Source: Anseranas semipalmata
Taxonomy: Eukaryota > Chordata > Aves > Anseriformes > Anseranatidae
Assembly: GCA_013399115.1 (NCBI GenBank)
Contig: VXAA01003374.1
Coordinates: 186,239-250,238, forward strand
Reading direction: 5' to 3'
DNA: 64,000 bases
Shown here: positions 1 to 11,100 of the stretch, in pieces
How the letters are laid out: each line of letters begins with the position of its first letter
How positions within the stretch are numbered: position 1 is the stretch's first letter
Program-made: the position numbers and the translations under genes
Notes under the pieces: generated by a model
What the model saw: only the letters and a program-made list of their open reading frames with translations
Databases searched by the model: none
What the model was told of the DNA's origin: nothing

Positions 1-337
1 ACAGCTTCTCTGGGCAAACATAAACAGATTCATCCTCTATCAGCCAAACAAAACACAGCAGTCTGAACAACCTCACTTTGTGCACACCTTCCCTCTGATT
101 TTCGATTCTTCCTTACCCATCAATGTTCAACTCTGGGATCAACATGTTCACAAAGCAGTGGAATTCTTCACTGCATACAACACTGGATTTCTGATATCCA
201 AACTACGTATGTAACGCCTACCTGGAAGCAAAATATTCCTACTCCTTCCATGCAACCACACAATACTGCATCCCTCCTTGTTTCACACAGGCACACAAGG
301 CAAATACAGACTGGATTTGCTTTCATAAAAAACTTAC
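1..337 (-). other. ELF1 intron after coding exon 3 (partial)
   Basis: This is intronic sequence downstream of the GTAAGT donor at 337-332. It is AT-rich with no repeat or conserved exon that I can recognise. The next ELF1 exon lies outside the window. Confidence 0.8.
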
Positions 338-445
338 TTATTCTTTTTTCATCCAGCATAGGACCAGGGGAGTCCATGTTGAGAAGTGCTTCAGCAGCCT
401 CAATTGTTTCAATTGTTTCATCCCCATTATGACATGATGCTTCAA
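338..445 (-). CDS. ELF1: ELF1 third coding exon
   Basis: The exon is 108 bp. It starts with TT, which completes the split Val codon, then runs through EASCHNGDETIETIEAAEAL and on to the PGPMLDEKRI segment, nearly identical to mammalian ELF1. It ends with one base (A) of the next codon. The acceptor follows a pyrimidine tract ending TTTCAG, and the donor is a consensus GTAAGT (337-332). The IEAAEALL helix-like segment is shared by ELF1, ELF2 and ELF4. The rest of the protein, including the basic region, the ETS winged-helix domain and the Thr/Ser/Gln-rich C-terminus, is not in the window and should lie to the left of base 1. The reading frame is open across all three exons with no stop or frameshift, so the gene looks intact as far as it can be seen. 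Confidence 0.97.
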   Translation of the reverse strand: MKHHVIMGMKQLKQLRLLKHFSTWTPLVLCWMKKE

Positions 446-2275
446 CTGAAAGCAAGAGAAAATAATTAATTCTAAACAAGCTACAAACTGGACTTAAAGC
501 TTAGCATGATATTTATCCTTATATCATTTCTAGAAAGAAAGTAGCAACCAGAGTCAAAAATTGCTGATTTCTTCGTATGGTGGTCCAATGGAAGTGAATT
601 CCATAATTAAAAGAAATAATGTAATACAAAATACCCTGCTACTTAGCCTGGAGGACAGACAAGCAAACTTCTATCAGAGAGGATATTACCTACAGGTATA
701 ACTGAATCCTAAACTATTTGGATCTGTCGGGATTATAGGTAGGGCTCACAGAGCGTGCTTCAGGGAAGCAAACTGGGAAGCAAATATAAAACATGAAAAC
801 CAATACAGAGGGCTTATATGCTTTTCAAAAATTTTAACTACTAGACAATCCCTCATCAGTCCCATGTGGGTGACCATTAGACAAATCAAAAGCTCTTGAT
901 CATCCATTTATAATTAAGGTCTTGTGAAGCTACACACCAAAAAATCTGATAAAAATATTTATTTTCTGACACATAAAGCAGACTTGCAAAATAACAGCTG
1001 TCCAGGAAGATAATTTTGTTTGACTGGAGGAGTATCTTACCAGAGGATTTTTTTTTCAAAATAATTGTAGCATGACAAACAAGGTATCCATTAGTTCCAC
1101 TGCCAGGTACCATAAACCTTTAGAACTGTTTAACACATTCTTTTAGAAATTGTTTTGTTGGATGGAAATGCACAGTCCAGGCTTCCTTATCCTTTGCCAT
1201 GAATTTGAACCTCTGTTAGGTATTTCACTTGCGTTTATCAAAATGCTACAAAGGTCTGTGTTAATATTCACCTCCCTAGGACACAAATGAACCTTAGTTA
1301 CTTTCTTAGCCCTGCAATGAGTCAGCTTCACACCCTCTCTCCAGTTTAACTTTGAGGAATTTTGGGTGGGGTAGTCAGAAAAAAAAAAGAAAGGAGACTG
1401 ACTGACTGACAGAGCAAACAAAAATGCACCATAAAATACAATGACCTTGGAACATTTCTTCTTCACATAAAAAGAATAAGTTTATGCCAGGAAGTAGAGC
1501 TTCTATACCATTTTTTTTTTAATCACAGTAACAACAAAGCACCCAGCCCATGGGCAATAATCATTCCCATGATAAAAATAAAACTAACAAGAAAAACAGT
1601 TCCACTCCAAACGTTTACAGCTTCAGCAATCGTATCACTAGGAAAGGACAAAGATAAATGCAGACATTCACGCATCAACCCCACCTCCTGCACCCTGCTG
1701 TGATTTACAGGCGGCTCATGGACTATGGGTGGCCCTGCAGAAGCCTCCTTACCTCCCAGATTTTTTCTTGACCTTGGTACTACCATGCTCCAAGCATGAG
1801 AAGCTCACACCCAGACACGATAAAGCAGACCTGGGAGTTGGGCACCTCCGACTTGCACGCTAACTTGCCCTGTAGTCCTTGTGCCTAGCTTCACCGCCAG
1901 CTCTACAGCACCGCCTCAACCCCACATCTTGCAGAGAAATTCAACTCGCTGAGGACCTGCACTTCCAGCTGACGTCTCTGAACAGGCTTAAGAAATGAGA
2001 AACACGGGGCTGGGGAGGTTAACGTTGTGAAAGGAGACAAGGGGAGGCAGTGAGCATGGGCTGAAGAGGGTGAAGTGAGGCAGGGCAGCGAACCAGGGAC
2101 AACGTTGTCACACGGCCCGCGGGGTCGGGAGCTCAGCCGCAGAGCGTCTCAGCCTCGGGCTGACCGCAGGAGCCCGACAGCTTCCCTAGGCAGTGCCTGG
2201 CCAGCCGGGAGGAGGCTGAGCGCAAGCGAAGCCCGTTCCAGGCTGTAGGCACGCTCACACTTGGCCCGTTGATGC

Positions 2276-2283
2276 TGACGTAA
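2276..2283 (+). promoter_or_regulatory. CRE/ATF-like site
   Basis: The octamer TGACGTAA is a variant CREB/ATF-C/EBP site. It sits just outside the CpG island at 2.46-2.70 kb, which makes a promoter-proximal role plausible. A single octamer can occur by chance. Confidence 0.3.
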
Positions 2284-2460
2284 TCGCTTCTGGTTCTGTT
2301 TTCGAGTTGTATTTGGACAAGAACTTTCCACGTTACCTCCTGGTATAACAAAGACCACGATACCAACGTCACCCTCCCTGCAGGAACACTGCCAAAGCAC
2401 CTTTCATCAGCCTTTCGTTGTTTGAACGGACTCTGGCCGGGAAAGGACCAGGCAGCTTTT

Positions 2461-2700
2461 TCCAGCCCGCGCTTTCAGGGACGCCAGCAGAGCCAGGGCA
2501 CTCGGCGCTCGCTCGCTCGCGACTCCCCGCGGCGCCGTGCAGCCCCGCGCCCCGTGGCTGCGGCCGTGCCCGGCGTGAGGGCGAGCTTTGGGACGCTTGT
2601 TCCAGCCCCCGCGGCAGCTGGGCGAGGAGCGAACCTTCACGCTCGCTTTCACGCACTGAGATCACCGAGCCGAGCCGGTCCCGGACCTGGAATAATGGCA
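2461..2700. promoter_or_regulatory. Intragenic CpG island between ELF1 coding exons 2 and 3
   Basis: A hand count gives roughly 33 CpG in about 240 bp of very GC-rich sequence, including a (GCTC)n-like stretch near 2507-2520, against AT-rich, CpG-poor flanks. Such density usually marks an unmethylated promoter. A CRE/ATF-type octamer lies about 180 bp to its left, and a plus-strand ATG in good context lies at its right edge. It could be an internal ELF1 promoter (minus strand), an antisense promoter, or an orphan island. Direction cannot be told from sequence. Confidence 0.7.
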
Positions 2701-2805
2701 GGCAAGGCAGGGGTTCTCGGTTTTAGGTCGCTGTTACAAGATGCAGCCAAAAGTCAACCAACCATGTCTGAGACTACTGCAAGGAACTTTTCAGTATTGT
2801 ATTAG
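2695..2805 (+). CDS. Short open reading frame at CpG island edge, unknown
   Basis: A 36-residue frame starts MAGKAGVLGF at an ATG with A at -3 and G at +4, directly downstream (plus strand) of the CpG island, and ends at TAG. The frame stays open upstream through the island to 2422, but that part has the biased Ala/Arg/Pro composition expected of any GC-rich frame. I recognise no family. It may be the start of an antisense transcript, a micropeptide, or chance. There is no clear splice donor and no poly(A) signal close behind. Treat as a candidate only. Confidence 0.12.
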   Translation: MAGKAGVLGFRSLLQDAAKSQPTMSETTARNFSVLY

Positions 2806-4084
2806 TAGCAAACATAGAACTTAATATAATTTGGTGCTCACAAAAAATGTGAGGAGCAACAGCTGCAGGTATCTGTCTATCCAGACACAGAATGCCACAG
2901 ATAAGAGTTTCTTAACCACATTAATCCCCTTAAACACCCTTTAAGGCTTTTCTTAGAAGATGACTTCACAGGATGGTTTGAGCCAAATTAATCATTCGCT
3001 GTTGTTGAAAAAACAGGGATGTGGTTCTGCCTCCCATCTCTACCCCTTGTTTTAACACAAGCCAAGCTTCACACTTGTTTGATCACACGGCGAGGCAATG
3101 TAGTCCTATAAAATGGCTGGAAATAATTTTGGGGGGTTTTGCTGGGTTGGCGAGTTGAATTACAAGAACTCAAGAGCTACCACAAACAAGCTGTGGGGCA
3201 CCACATGGAGCAGATTAATCACAACCTCTCTGTCCTGCTAGCAGCATCACTTGGGACAGCTCTCAGAGATAACCAACTCAACTCACAAGGGCCACTTGGT
3301 GTCTGTTATTTTAGTTTTTCCCTTAATGTTGCCAATACATATCCCAATCACTGGCAATTATGATGTAGTCACAAAGTTAAGAAGAAATGGGATTAAATAG
3401 CTTGTTTGTCACACTTTGGCGAAGTCACAGCTGGAAAAATGGTGTGTTTTTTCATTTCAGAGAAGCACCACATTTCAAATGTTATCTTAAATAGGTGGAA
3501 ACTTCCAAAAGAAAAGAAAAAAAAAATAAAGAAAACAAAACCACACCCTGAATTAACTTAATTTTGTTTCCCAGGGTACTCGACGAGTTCTTGTTTATCT
3601 GAGCAAGCCACAAATTTAAGCCTCCGTATTTGTATGCCAATTACAACCCAATTACTGCGAACGCATGTTAGCGATGAATCAGAGCTCGCAGCTAGCACAA
3701 GGCCTGCCCAAACACGGCTTTCTGCTCTTCTCACCTGGTGGAGAAAGAAACTAGATATCCAGCTGGCAGCTGCCTCCCGCAGCCCAAATTCCTGCAGCCC
3801 GTAGCCCTGCCTGACATACTTTTGGAAGCTTTACACCTCCCTACGTGAGCAGGCTCCTAACGCGGTGGCCGCTCACTTGTCCAACACTCAGCTTACCCAA
3901 AAGGCTCGGTGATCCCATCCCACCACTTCCAGTGATCCCACCCCTCTCCATCTCTCCCGTGCCTCTCGTGGCGATCAGCTCCAAAGGGTGGACAATGAGA
4001 GCCCTTGTCCAGGCTAGATAAGGGCTGTGCTACCACAGCTGTGTTTAAACGCAGTGCTGATTTTACTGTAGACAAAAAAGGGAC

Positions 4085-4145
4085 CCCGGAATCTCAGAAT
4101 AATGTTGGAAGAGACCTAAAATTGCTAAAAGGAGGAAGAGATCCA
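4085..4145 (-). repeat. Possible decayed CR1 LINE 3' end
   Basis: The plus strand reads a diverged version of the complement of the CR1 3' end: a GAATCTCAGAATAA segment followed by GTTGGAAGAGACCT. This matches the usual CR1 order (tail octamers, then the TTGGAAGGGACC-type block) in reverse orientation. Only about 60 bp is left and it is degraded. Confidence 0.4.
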
Positions 4146-5999
4146 TTAAATACAGACTGATACCTCTTTTGCAGAATAACTGGCTGTTAAATTCAAGTGA
4201 TTGCTTTTTAATATAACCTCTGCACTGATTGTTAACTGACACTGGAAAACCAAGTTCTACTTTAAGAACAGATATATTTCAGGAGACCTATATATCACAC
4301 TTCATTTTCTTTTTTAAACAAGCCTTTAAAATTTACAAGCAAAATTACCTCACTGGGGAGCTATACGGAAAAATACTCATCGTTTTTAACCAGATGGTAT
4401 AAGCAGCACTGAATAACTTCTCCACAAAGTAACTGAGACCGTATCCATTTTTTTTTTTTTACAACTGGCATCTTGTCAACTAAAAATCCTCATGGATTAA
4501 GACTGTGAAATTCTTTTTCCAACTAAATAGTCTTTTGGATTTCTTTGCAGCGTTACAAATGATTACCGAACATGCTGGGGCTGTGCTGGATTACAGCACC
4601 TGACAACTCTTTCCCTTCTTTCTCTTACTTGAACAGTTTGGCTTAAGCCATCAGTGCTAGAGGTTCACCAAATGGGCAAGCCAAATGCTACCAAACTTGG
4701 AAAGACCGTCAAAACTTCTGAGCTGGTTGTTAACCTTCATTACTCACCTACGAGAACCCATATATCTGTGCTCTGGATTCAGATTGGGGTACGGTGAATC
4801 TTAGTGCAAATTTTCTGTCCCTCCTCCCTCACACACACAAACTTTCTCAGTGAGAACCCCTCACTGATTCCATCAAAAGAAAGCCAGCACACATCAACCA
4901 AAAAATGGCAGAGTTTGACTAACTGGTATTTTTCTACATTAAACTTGCCAATGGTGAGAAAGGAAAAAAATATATATTTTCAGGAAATTACATAATCCAA
5001 TTGGTTCCTCCTTCCTATGCGTCTAATAACCCTAATTAGTTACGTTAATAAGGTAAATAAAGCGTAGCAAATCATACCATCTCACAAGATGGCCTAAAAT
5101 TTATGATACACAAAACTTTATCCCCTGTATTTTTCAGGGAGAAAAAGAATTCAGTATTCTCTTTAGTGATAAAACTTCCTTCAAAGCCAAATGCTCCAAT
5201 TTATTTTCTTAATAATCTCTCACTACATGACAGCTAATTGTTTAAAGTCACATTATATTGGCAACAAACTGACCATACAAATTGCCGTCACAGTTCTTCC
5301 AGGGAAAAGTGCTTTTAAAGAGGAGAGTGGTAAGGCAAGTCTGCCTATTAATTATAAAAAGATTACAGTGTGTGCATTAACGTAACTAAAAAGCTGGTTG
5401 TTGGCTATCTTTCAGCAGGGTTTCAAGTAAGCTGTACTTATAGCTGTAGTTTTCCGTAGGTCGTAATTTATATTACAGATAAGTAATCATGGATGTGTAA
5501 TGGCTGTGTTTTCGAATGGCTTAAGCTACATCCTATAGACAGAAAAGCCTACCAGAGTTCATAATTCTGCAGATACAACACTAAAAGCAGACCTACTTCT
5601 AATTTCTAGTATTTTAGGGGAAAAAAGAAGCTCAACGTATGACAGACATAAAACAGTACTGAAAAACTTGTAGCTTCAAAAAAGATTGATGCATATTAAG
5701 CAACCATTTCTGAGTAATATTTAGTCACAAATGACGGTATTTTCGGTTTCACTTTGCTGTGAACTTCAGTCTTCTGAATATTTTAAATTGGAATTAGTAC
5801 AGTCTTTGCAAGGTCTGATTCTCTCTCAATGGCACAATGTGAAAGTGACTGAAAAAATTTGTAGACTTCAAAGAGCAAAATAATGCATTTCACTGTTGAG
5901 ACCAAACATACAATTAAAATCAAGATGGGAGCTTCAAAGACAGGAAAAAAGCAACCGAGAAAACAGTAGATGGGAAATTTTAGTTACGATTAGCCCCAT

Positions 6000-6270
6000 C
6001 TCACAAGCAGCCTTCTGTGACACGTGCGTGCACGTGGTCTGCCAGTTTGATCGGGCTGTGCACCCGCGGCCCGGAGCTGGGGCAGAGAGGTGATGCAGGG
6101 CTCCTTGCTCCTTCTCTACGCCCTCTCTCCACTCCTGTAGGGAATCTCGGCACCCCCGGCCCCGTAATCCTGCTGGAGGCTGGCAGGATGGCTCCCTGAT
6201 GGAAACCCAGCACTAAGCCACCTTCCCCTTCAGAGCTTTCAGCCGCGGCACCGTTCCCTGCCCAGCTTGG
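6000..6270. promoter_or_regulatory. Weak CpG-rich patch
   Basis: A GC-richer stretch with CACGTG-type and CCGCGG-type elements near 6019-6070 and a CpG cluster inside the 446-7937 intron. It is less dense than the island at 2.5 kb. It could be an enhancer or simply GC-rich intron. Confidence 0.25.
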
Positions 6271-6366
6271 GGTCATCCCTTAGGGCAAAACCAGGCACTT
6301 GGTTTCCAGGGGCCGAGGAAACCCACAGCACACGCAGTAACTAGCACGATGCAGCGTGAACCAGCC

Positions 6367-6404
6367 AATTAGTTAACATCTCCAGATAATTAGTTAACAT
6401 CTCC
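6367..6404. repeat. 21-bp tandem duplication
   Basis: The 17-mer AATTAGTTAACATCTCC occurs at 6367-6383 and again at 6388-6404, a period of 21 bp. It looks like a simple local duplication. Confidence 0.85.
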
Positions 6405-6950
6405 TTCGCTATAATAATCTCTACAAAGTCGCAGCTCTGGTTTTCTAAGGACGTGGCCTTTAAAGAAAAACAGATTGCTTGAACTACAATGGATGATGTT
6501 AACAATACAGTGCTTGTCTGCCTCCAAAGTATCCCTTGGACACCATCAGTTACAAGGATTACATATTTTCAGTCTCTGGCAGCAATTTGCAAACCCTTCT
6601 CATGTGATCATTTATGTTAGCAACAAAATATGTTAACAAGAGTAGTCACAAAAGTGGAGTTTCACCATTACTCATGCAAATGTAAATTCACACACAATGT
6701 GTTACAGTGGATATGGACTCATAAAAGCTATGAAATTCATCAACTATGAAATATTCACACAGCCGCATTAAGTGGTGCTTAAGTAACACATTGAGGAAAT
6801 GCCAGTTACAGTGTGAATAATTAATATGAATAGCAAGTGAATAGTTGGCAAGAGGTCTCAACATGAAATAATGTTTAAGCATGTAAAACCTTGAATAATC
6901 AGCTAACTTATTTGTACAGTCACAGTCTGTTCACAGATAATTCAGAGCTT

Positions 6951-6972
6951 AAAAAAAAAAAGGGGGGGGGGG
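6951..6972. repeat. A11-G11 homopurine run
   Basis: Eleven A at 6951-6961 are followed immediately by eleven G at 6962-6972, a 22-bp pure purine tract. The exact length may be unreliable because homopolymers are error-prone in assembly. Confidence 0.9.
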
Positions 6973-7146
6973 CGCATTTATCAGATAAAATCATTTACTG
7001 AGAACAGTTCATGTCAATTTACTCTGTGCAATGTACCTCAAGTCAAGTTTTGGTGAGTTTTCGTTTTGCTTTTGGTGGTAAAAGATTGTATCAGAGTATG
7101 CCTTTGGAAGTCATGTCAAAACCATGACTGAAACCAGCAAGCTGTC

Positions 7147-7191
7147 TCCAGGCCTGGAGGAACCAGGTGAGGTTCCTCAGGTGAGGAACCT
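7147..7191. repeat. Cluster of perfect inverted repeats
   Basis: A 12-bp palindrome TCCAGGCCTGGA (7147-7158) is followed by a near-perfect hairpin: AGGTTCCTCA (7170-7179) pairs with TGAGGAACCT (7182-7191) across a 2-base gap. GAGGAACC also occurs directly at 7157-7164 and 7183-7190. Confidence 0.85.
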
Positions 7192-7937
7192 AATCGCTGA
7201 AAGATGACACCGAAACAGATCTCAGTTCTGTAAAGTATCTCCCCCAGCTTTCAGACTTAGTCTGCAAAAGTGCTTCAAAATACATACTTTTGGCGAATTT
7301 TTGTTTGCTGTGGGGACTTTTGGTCATTTTGTTTGTTTTTTAAATATGACATATTAACATGACATATCTTCGAGCTTTCCTCTCAAGAAAAGTTTTCTCT
7401 TTTGGGCTACCATTCCTAACAGTAGTTATGCAGAACATTTGTATTTTAGATGTTAATCGTTATCAGAAATCCAAAATGAATACTATGCTGAGTGCACTTA
7501 TATCAGTAGGTCATGCTTACATGCACGTTTTATAGCTGGCTTCTTGTATACCCTGAGGAAGTTAAAAGTAGCACATCTATATATGCTGTATATTACTGCT
7601 TTTTGGTATGTATGTTTACCTAAGTATGTACCAACCATTAAACAAGAGCAAAAATATCCCATTCAGAGCAATGCAAAATCTTTTGGTACTCTGAGCAGGA
7701 CTCTGTCTTAATCTCTGTTGATGGATGAAACCCTTCACTGTACCAGCTGTACGGCTGGGATTGCAAGCCACCTGGTAATGGTATTAACGCCATTTTCTCT
7801 GTCTTGTATAGAATTAACAGCATTCAGTACTATTATAACTTTGTTTCCTACTGTTTTTTTGTCACTAAACTTTTCTCACCACTAGCCACAGCCATCTTGT
7901 TGCAAAAGCATGGCAGAGGAACGTTTTTATTGCAAAC

Positions 7938-8112
7938 CTGTGAGGGTGATATCATCATCTTCTATGATTTGCTCCTCTGCGACATCCAGAGAACTCTCAG
8001 TGATCATGTCACTGGGTTCATCCACGCAGGTTAAACCAGAATAGTTGTGTAGGAGGTCTGCGCTAGGGACGTGTTCCACAATGACAGCAGGGAAAATGGA
8101 TGGATCGACAAG
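7938..8112 (-). CDS. ELF1: ELF1 second coding exon, with the RB-binding-motif region
   Basis: The exon is 175 bp: 58 codons plus one base, residues 25-82. The acceptor is a T-rich tract ending CCCTACAG; the donor is CAG followed by GTTTGC. The translation includes FPAVIVEHVP, DMITESSLDVAEE and a short acidic run before ITLT, all hallmarks of the ELF1/ELF2/ELF4 N-terminal region. In human ELF1 this region is the acidic activation segment and carries an LxCxE motif (residues 51-55) linked to binding of hypophosphorylated RB. Here the same positions read L-T-C-V-D (8034-8020), so the final Glu is Asp. The acidic run reads E-D-D-D, two residues shorter than the human one as I remember it. The exon leaves a split codon, G|TT for Val, completed by the exon at 445. 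Identity is secure. Confidence 0.97.
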
Positions 8113-11100
8113 CTGTAGGGAAAAAAATAAAAGGAAAATTAAAGTAATGGCAGTTAGACCATACGCAATCTAACCACTTACAGATGAGTATTTCGGCAGA
8201 TCCAGGCTACATCACCTGGATGTTAGATGGTCAGGAGAGAGCACCAAAGAACAGGATGATTTTTAGCACACAAAACAAAACAGCAGCAGCGTCCTGCTCT
8301 GGGCCAGGGGCTGAATATCACTGTAGTATCGACTATACTGACTTTATTCCAGTAGGTTCATACGAGACTCCCACAGCAGCATTTTGCAGCTTAAAAGCTG
8401 ACGGGACAGAGGAGCGGGGCGGCGCAGTAAATGCTAAACTGTGCTGGCAGTGATAGCGGGCAGGCAGCTTGCTGCAAGCACCGTTTGCTCCTCCTGCCAA
8501 GCTGGAGGTGGAGGGCTGGTGTGGCTGCAGGAAGGACTCACGGGCATTGTCTCCTATGGGGCACTAGCTGACGGTCACTATTTTAGGGGACACGTACTAC
8601 CAGAGTGCCATAATACCTTCCCTCTCTAATTCTTATGGCTTCCTTCACTTGCCATTGCTCCCCTCTTTCCTTCCCAAGGCTGCTTTCACTCATCATCCTT
8701 CTCTCTCAACAGTTATTTTCCATGAGATACAGAAGAAAAGGGGCAGCTGGGAAAGCAGAAATCAAGCGGGCCAGTAATAACAAGAAGATGCATATTTTCT
8801 GAAAAGACAACCATTCAACAGGAAGAGGTTTTCAGAAAATGCCATTTACTACAGAGACAGTATTTTCCAAAGCGATTCTTTCAAAATGTCATTTGCAGGA
8901 AGAAAGTCATAGCTGATGATAGCATAGCAGGCTCAAAGAAAGTCTAGCGTAACTCAAAGGCTCTCTCACTACAAAAATAAATTGCATTATGAATGTGGCA
9001 AGCTTAAAAACAAGAAAACAAACCAAAAAGTTGCTCAGCGTGCTTCTACGAGAAACCTGGTGTGTATACGTTTGGTCTCACTCTCCACGAAAGAACAAAG
9101 ATATGCACAGATCAAGCAGATTTTATTTAACCATGCAAGAAAAAAACAACATATGAGTTCACTTAGGCATTGCTCATGTCTCACGATCTTGCCACCACCA
9201 GTGGAAAATGGTCTCAGAGCTCCTGCCTCCATACAGGCAATGGGAGTCCGTGTCTCCCAGGGAAGAGACCGGAACATACGTTCTGAAAGCTGAAAGTGCA
9301 ATCAGAAGTTTCACGAGGCAGTAACTACTATTTGATGTTGCTCTGTGTTTTGTAAAACATGCCTCGACAACTGTGGTAAAGGGCAACTGGGAAAAAAGGA
9401 AGAATTCAGAAACAAAACTAATATTTCTGTGGGCGTCTGTCATGAACACTCTGCTAAAACAAAGCCAACAAAACCAAAAGGAAAAAACCCCGCAGATAAC
9501 CTACCCGACTCAACCTGAACATAAGCTTCGAATAGAGTGACATGGTGGGTGAGCAATAAAAATGAGCACAAGGCAGACCAGCTAAAGCCCCCTCATGCAG
9601 CCGGGCTGTGACATGACGGGTGTGTATCGAGCCAAGCGACAGGACAGCTCCTGCCCCACACCTCCGCGGCCACCGCTCACTGAGGCTGCATCCTGCCTGG
9701 GCTGAGAAGCCAGGACCCACGGGTGACCGAAGGGTCCCAGCTGCTCCTCCGACAGCCCCACGCTCACTGTGCGTACCCTGCGTGTTTACAGAGCTTAACA
9801 TCCCAGATCCTTTTTGCTTCCAGGCAAGAATAAACATATCGATTTGGTTACATAAAGGCAAAATAAGTAAAAAAGATAAAGCGCTGTAAAGAGAGAAGAA
9901 AAATAAAATACTGTATGCATTGGAAAGGTTTTATTTCCAACAGTTTATCCCATAAACTAGAAGATAGCCCATTACAGCCTCACTGCTGAGATATAATTCG
10001 TGCTACAAAAAATAGCTTTAGCACCCCAATTTCGGAAATATACCACAGTTTATAAGTTTTGTGGTGTAAGTCACATATACTGTACATGCATATATGTAAC
10101 CACATTAAAAATAAATATAATAATAAATAATAATAATAATAATAATAATAAAGTTTACATACTACACTCAGGCTCCTGTCACCTGCAAGCAAGAAGAGCA
10201 CATTTTGCAAGCATCTCTGTTCATTAGTCTACTGAGCAGGTAAGAACTACGGATTTTAGGTAGGGAAGGCACCAATACAAAGACTTTAGTATTCTCATCC
10301 TACTCTAATTCATGGACACTTGGGGTGAAGTTCACCTCACCTAACTTCAAGCAACTGTGGTGCAGGCGCTTAGGCTTAAGCCAATAACCCTGGGTTTCCT
10401 TCAGAGCCAACAGAGAGAAATAACAGGTATTTTTAGAGCAAGATTTCCCTGACCAGTTTTAGGCTCCTGTGCTACAACAGGATGAACCGTGCCCTAAAAA
10501 CATCTATTTCTCTCCATTGACTATAAAGGGGCGCAGGCGTTGGGGTGCCTATTCCTGATGTAGACATCCATCTTGTACACATCTATCTGCAACATCTTCG
10601 AAGTGAGCTGGTCCCTCCTTCCTTTCTGCTTCTGCGGCTGCACCAGTTTGCTCTGCACGGCCTCCAAAGTTTGCAGGACATACAGGCCCTCAAGGGATTG
10701 TACCGAGTTGCCTGTGCTCAGGATAAGCCTCACGTTAGCTCCTTCTGGATAAAAAGTATGACTCTGGCTCAGCACCGTCCTTCTCTAATGACTGAAGTTC
10801 ATGTCACTAAGTTGAGAGACAAAAATACCTCCACAGTTATTCTTTAGTGGTGACATGTCATAAAAAACTGTTTCACAATGATAAGGGAAGCACAGATAAA
10901 GCCAACTGATTCTTAGACATTTTTATCTCAGTTTCTCAAAGCTCTATTTATATTCCACCCTACTAGTCGCTCTGTTGTGAAACCTAATTACACCAGCCCC
11001 GTCGGCCATTCATTAAGGAACCATGCTTCGCCAGTGGCCATTTCCCATGTTACTGAATTATGCTGCTGTCATGAATTTCAGTATGATCACTGTGATCAAA

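Larger units (their letters stand above)
446..7937 (-). other. ELF1 intron between coding exons 2 and 3
   Basis: The intron is 7,492 bp, bounded by a GTTTGC donor at 7937 and a TTTCAG acceptor at 446. Most of it is AT-rich, CpG-poor sequence without recognisable exons. Exceptions listed separately are a dense CpG island at about 2.46-2.70 kb with a short plus-strand reading frame, a probable decayed CR1 end near 4.1 kb, a weaker CpG patch at 6.0-6.27 kb, a 21-bp tandem duplication at 6.37 kb, an A11G11 run at 6.95 kb and a cluster of inverted repeats at 7.15-7.19 kb. Confidence 0.9.

Noticed and set aside
1523..1786. Minus-strand frame with a GGAG|GTAAGG donor near 1751
   Set aside because: It lies between ELF1 coding exons 2 and 3, would disrupt the known protein order, and has no similarity to any ELF1 isoform I know.
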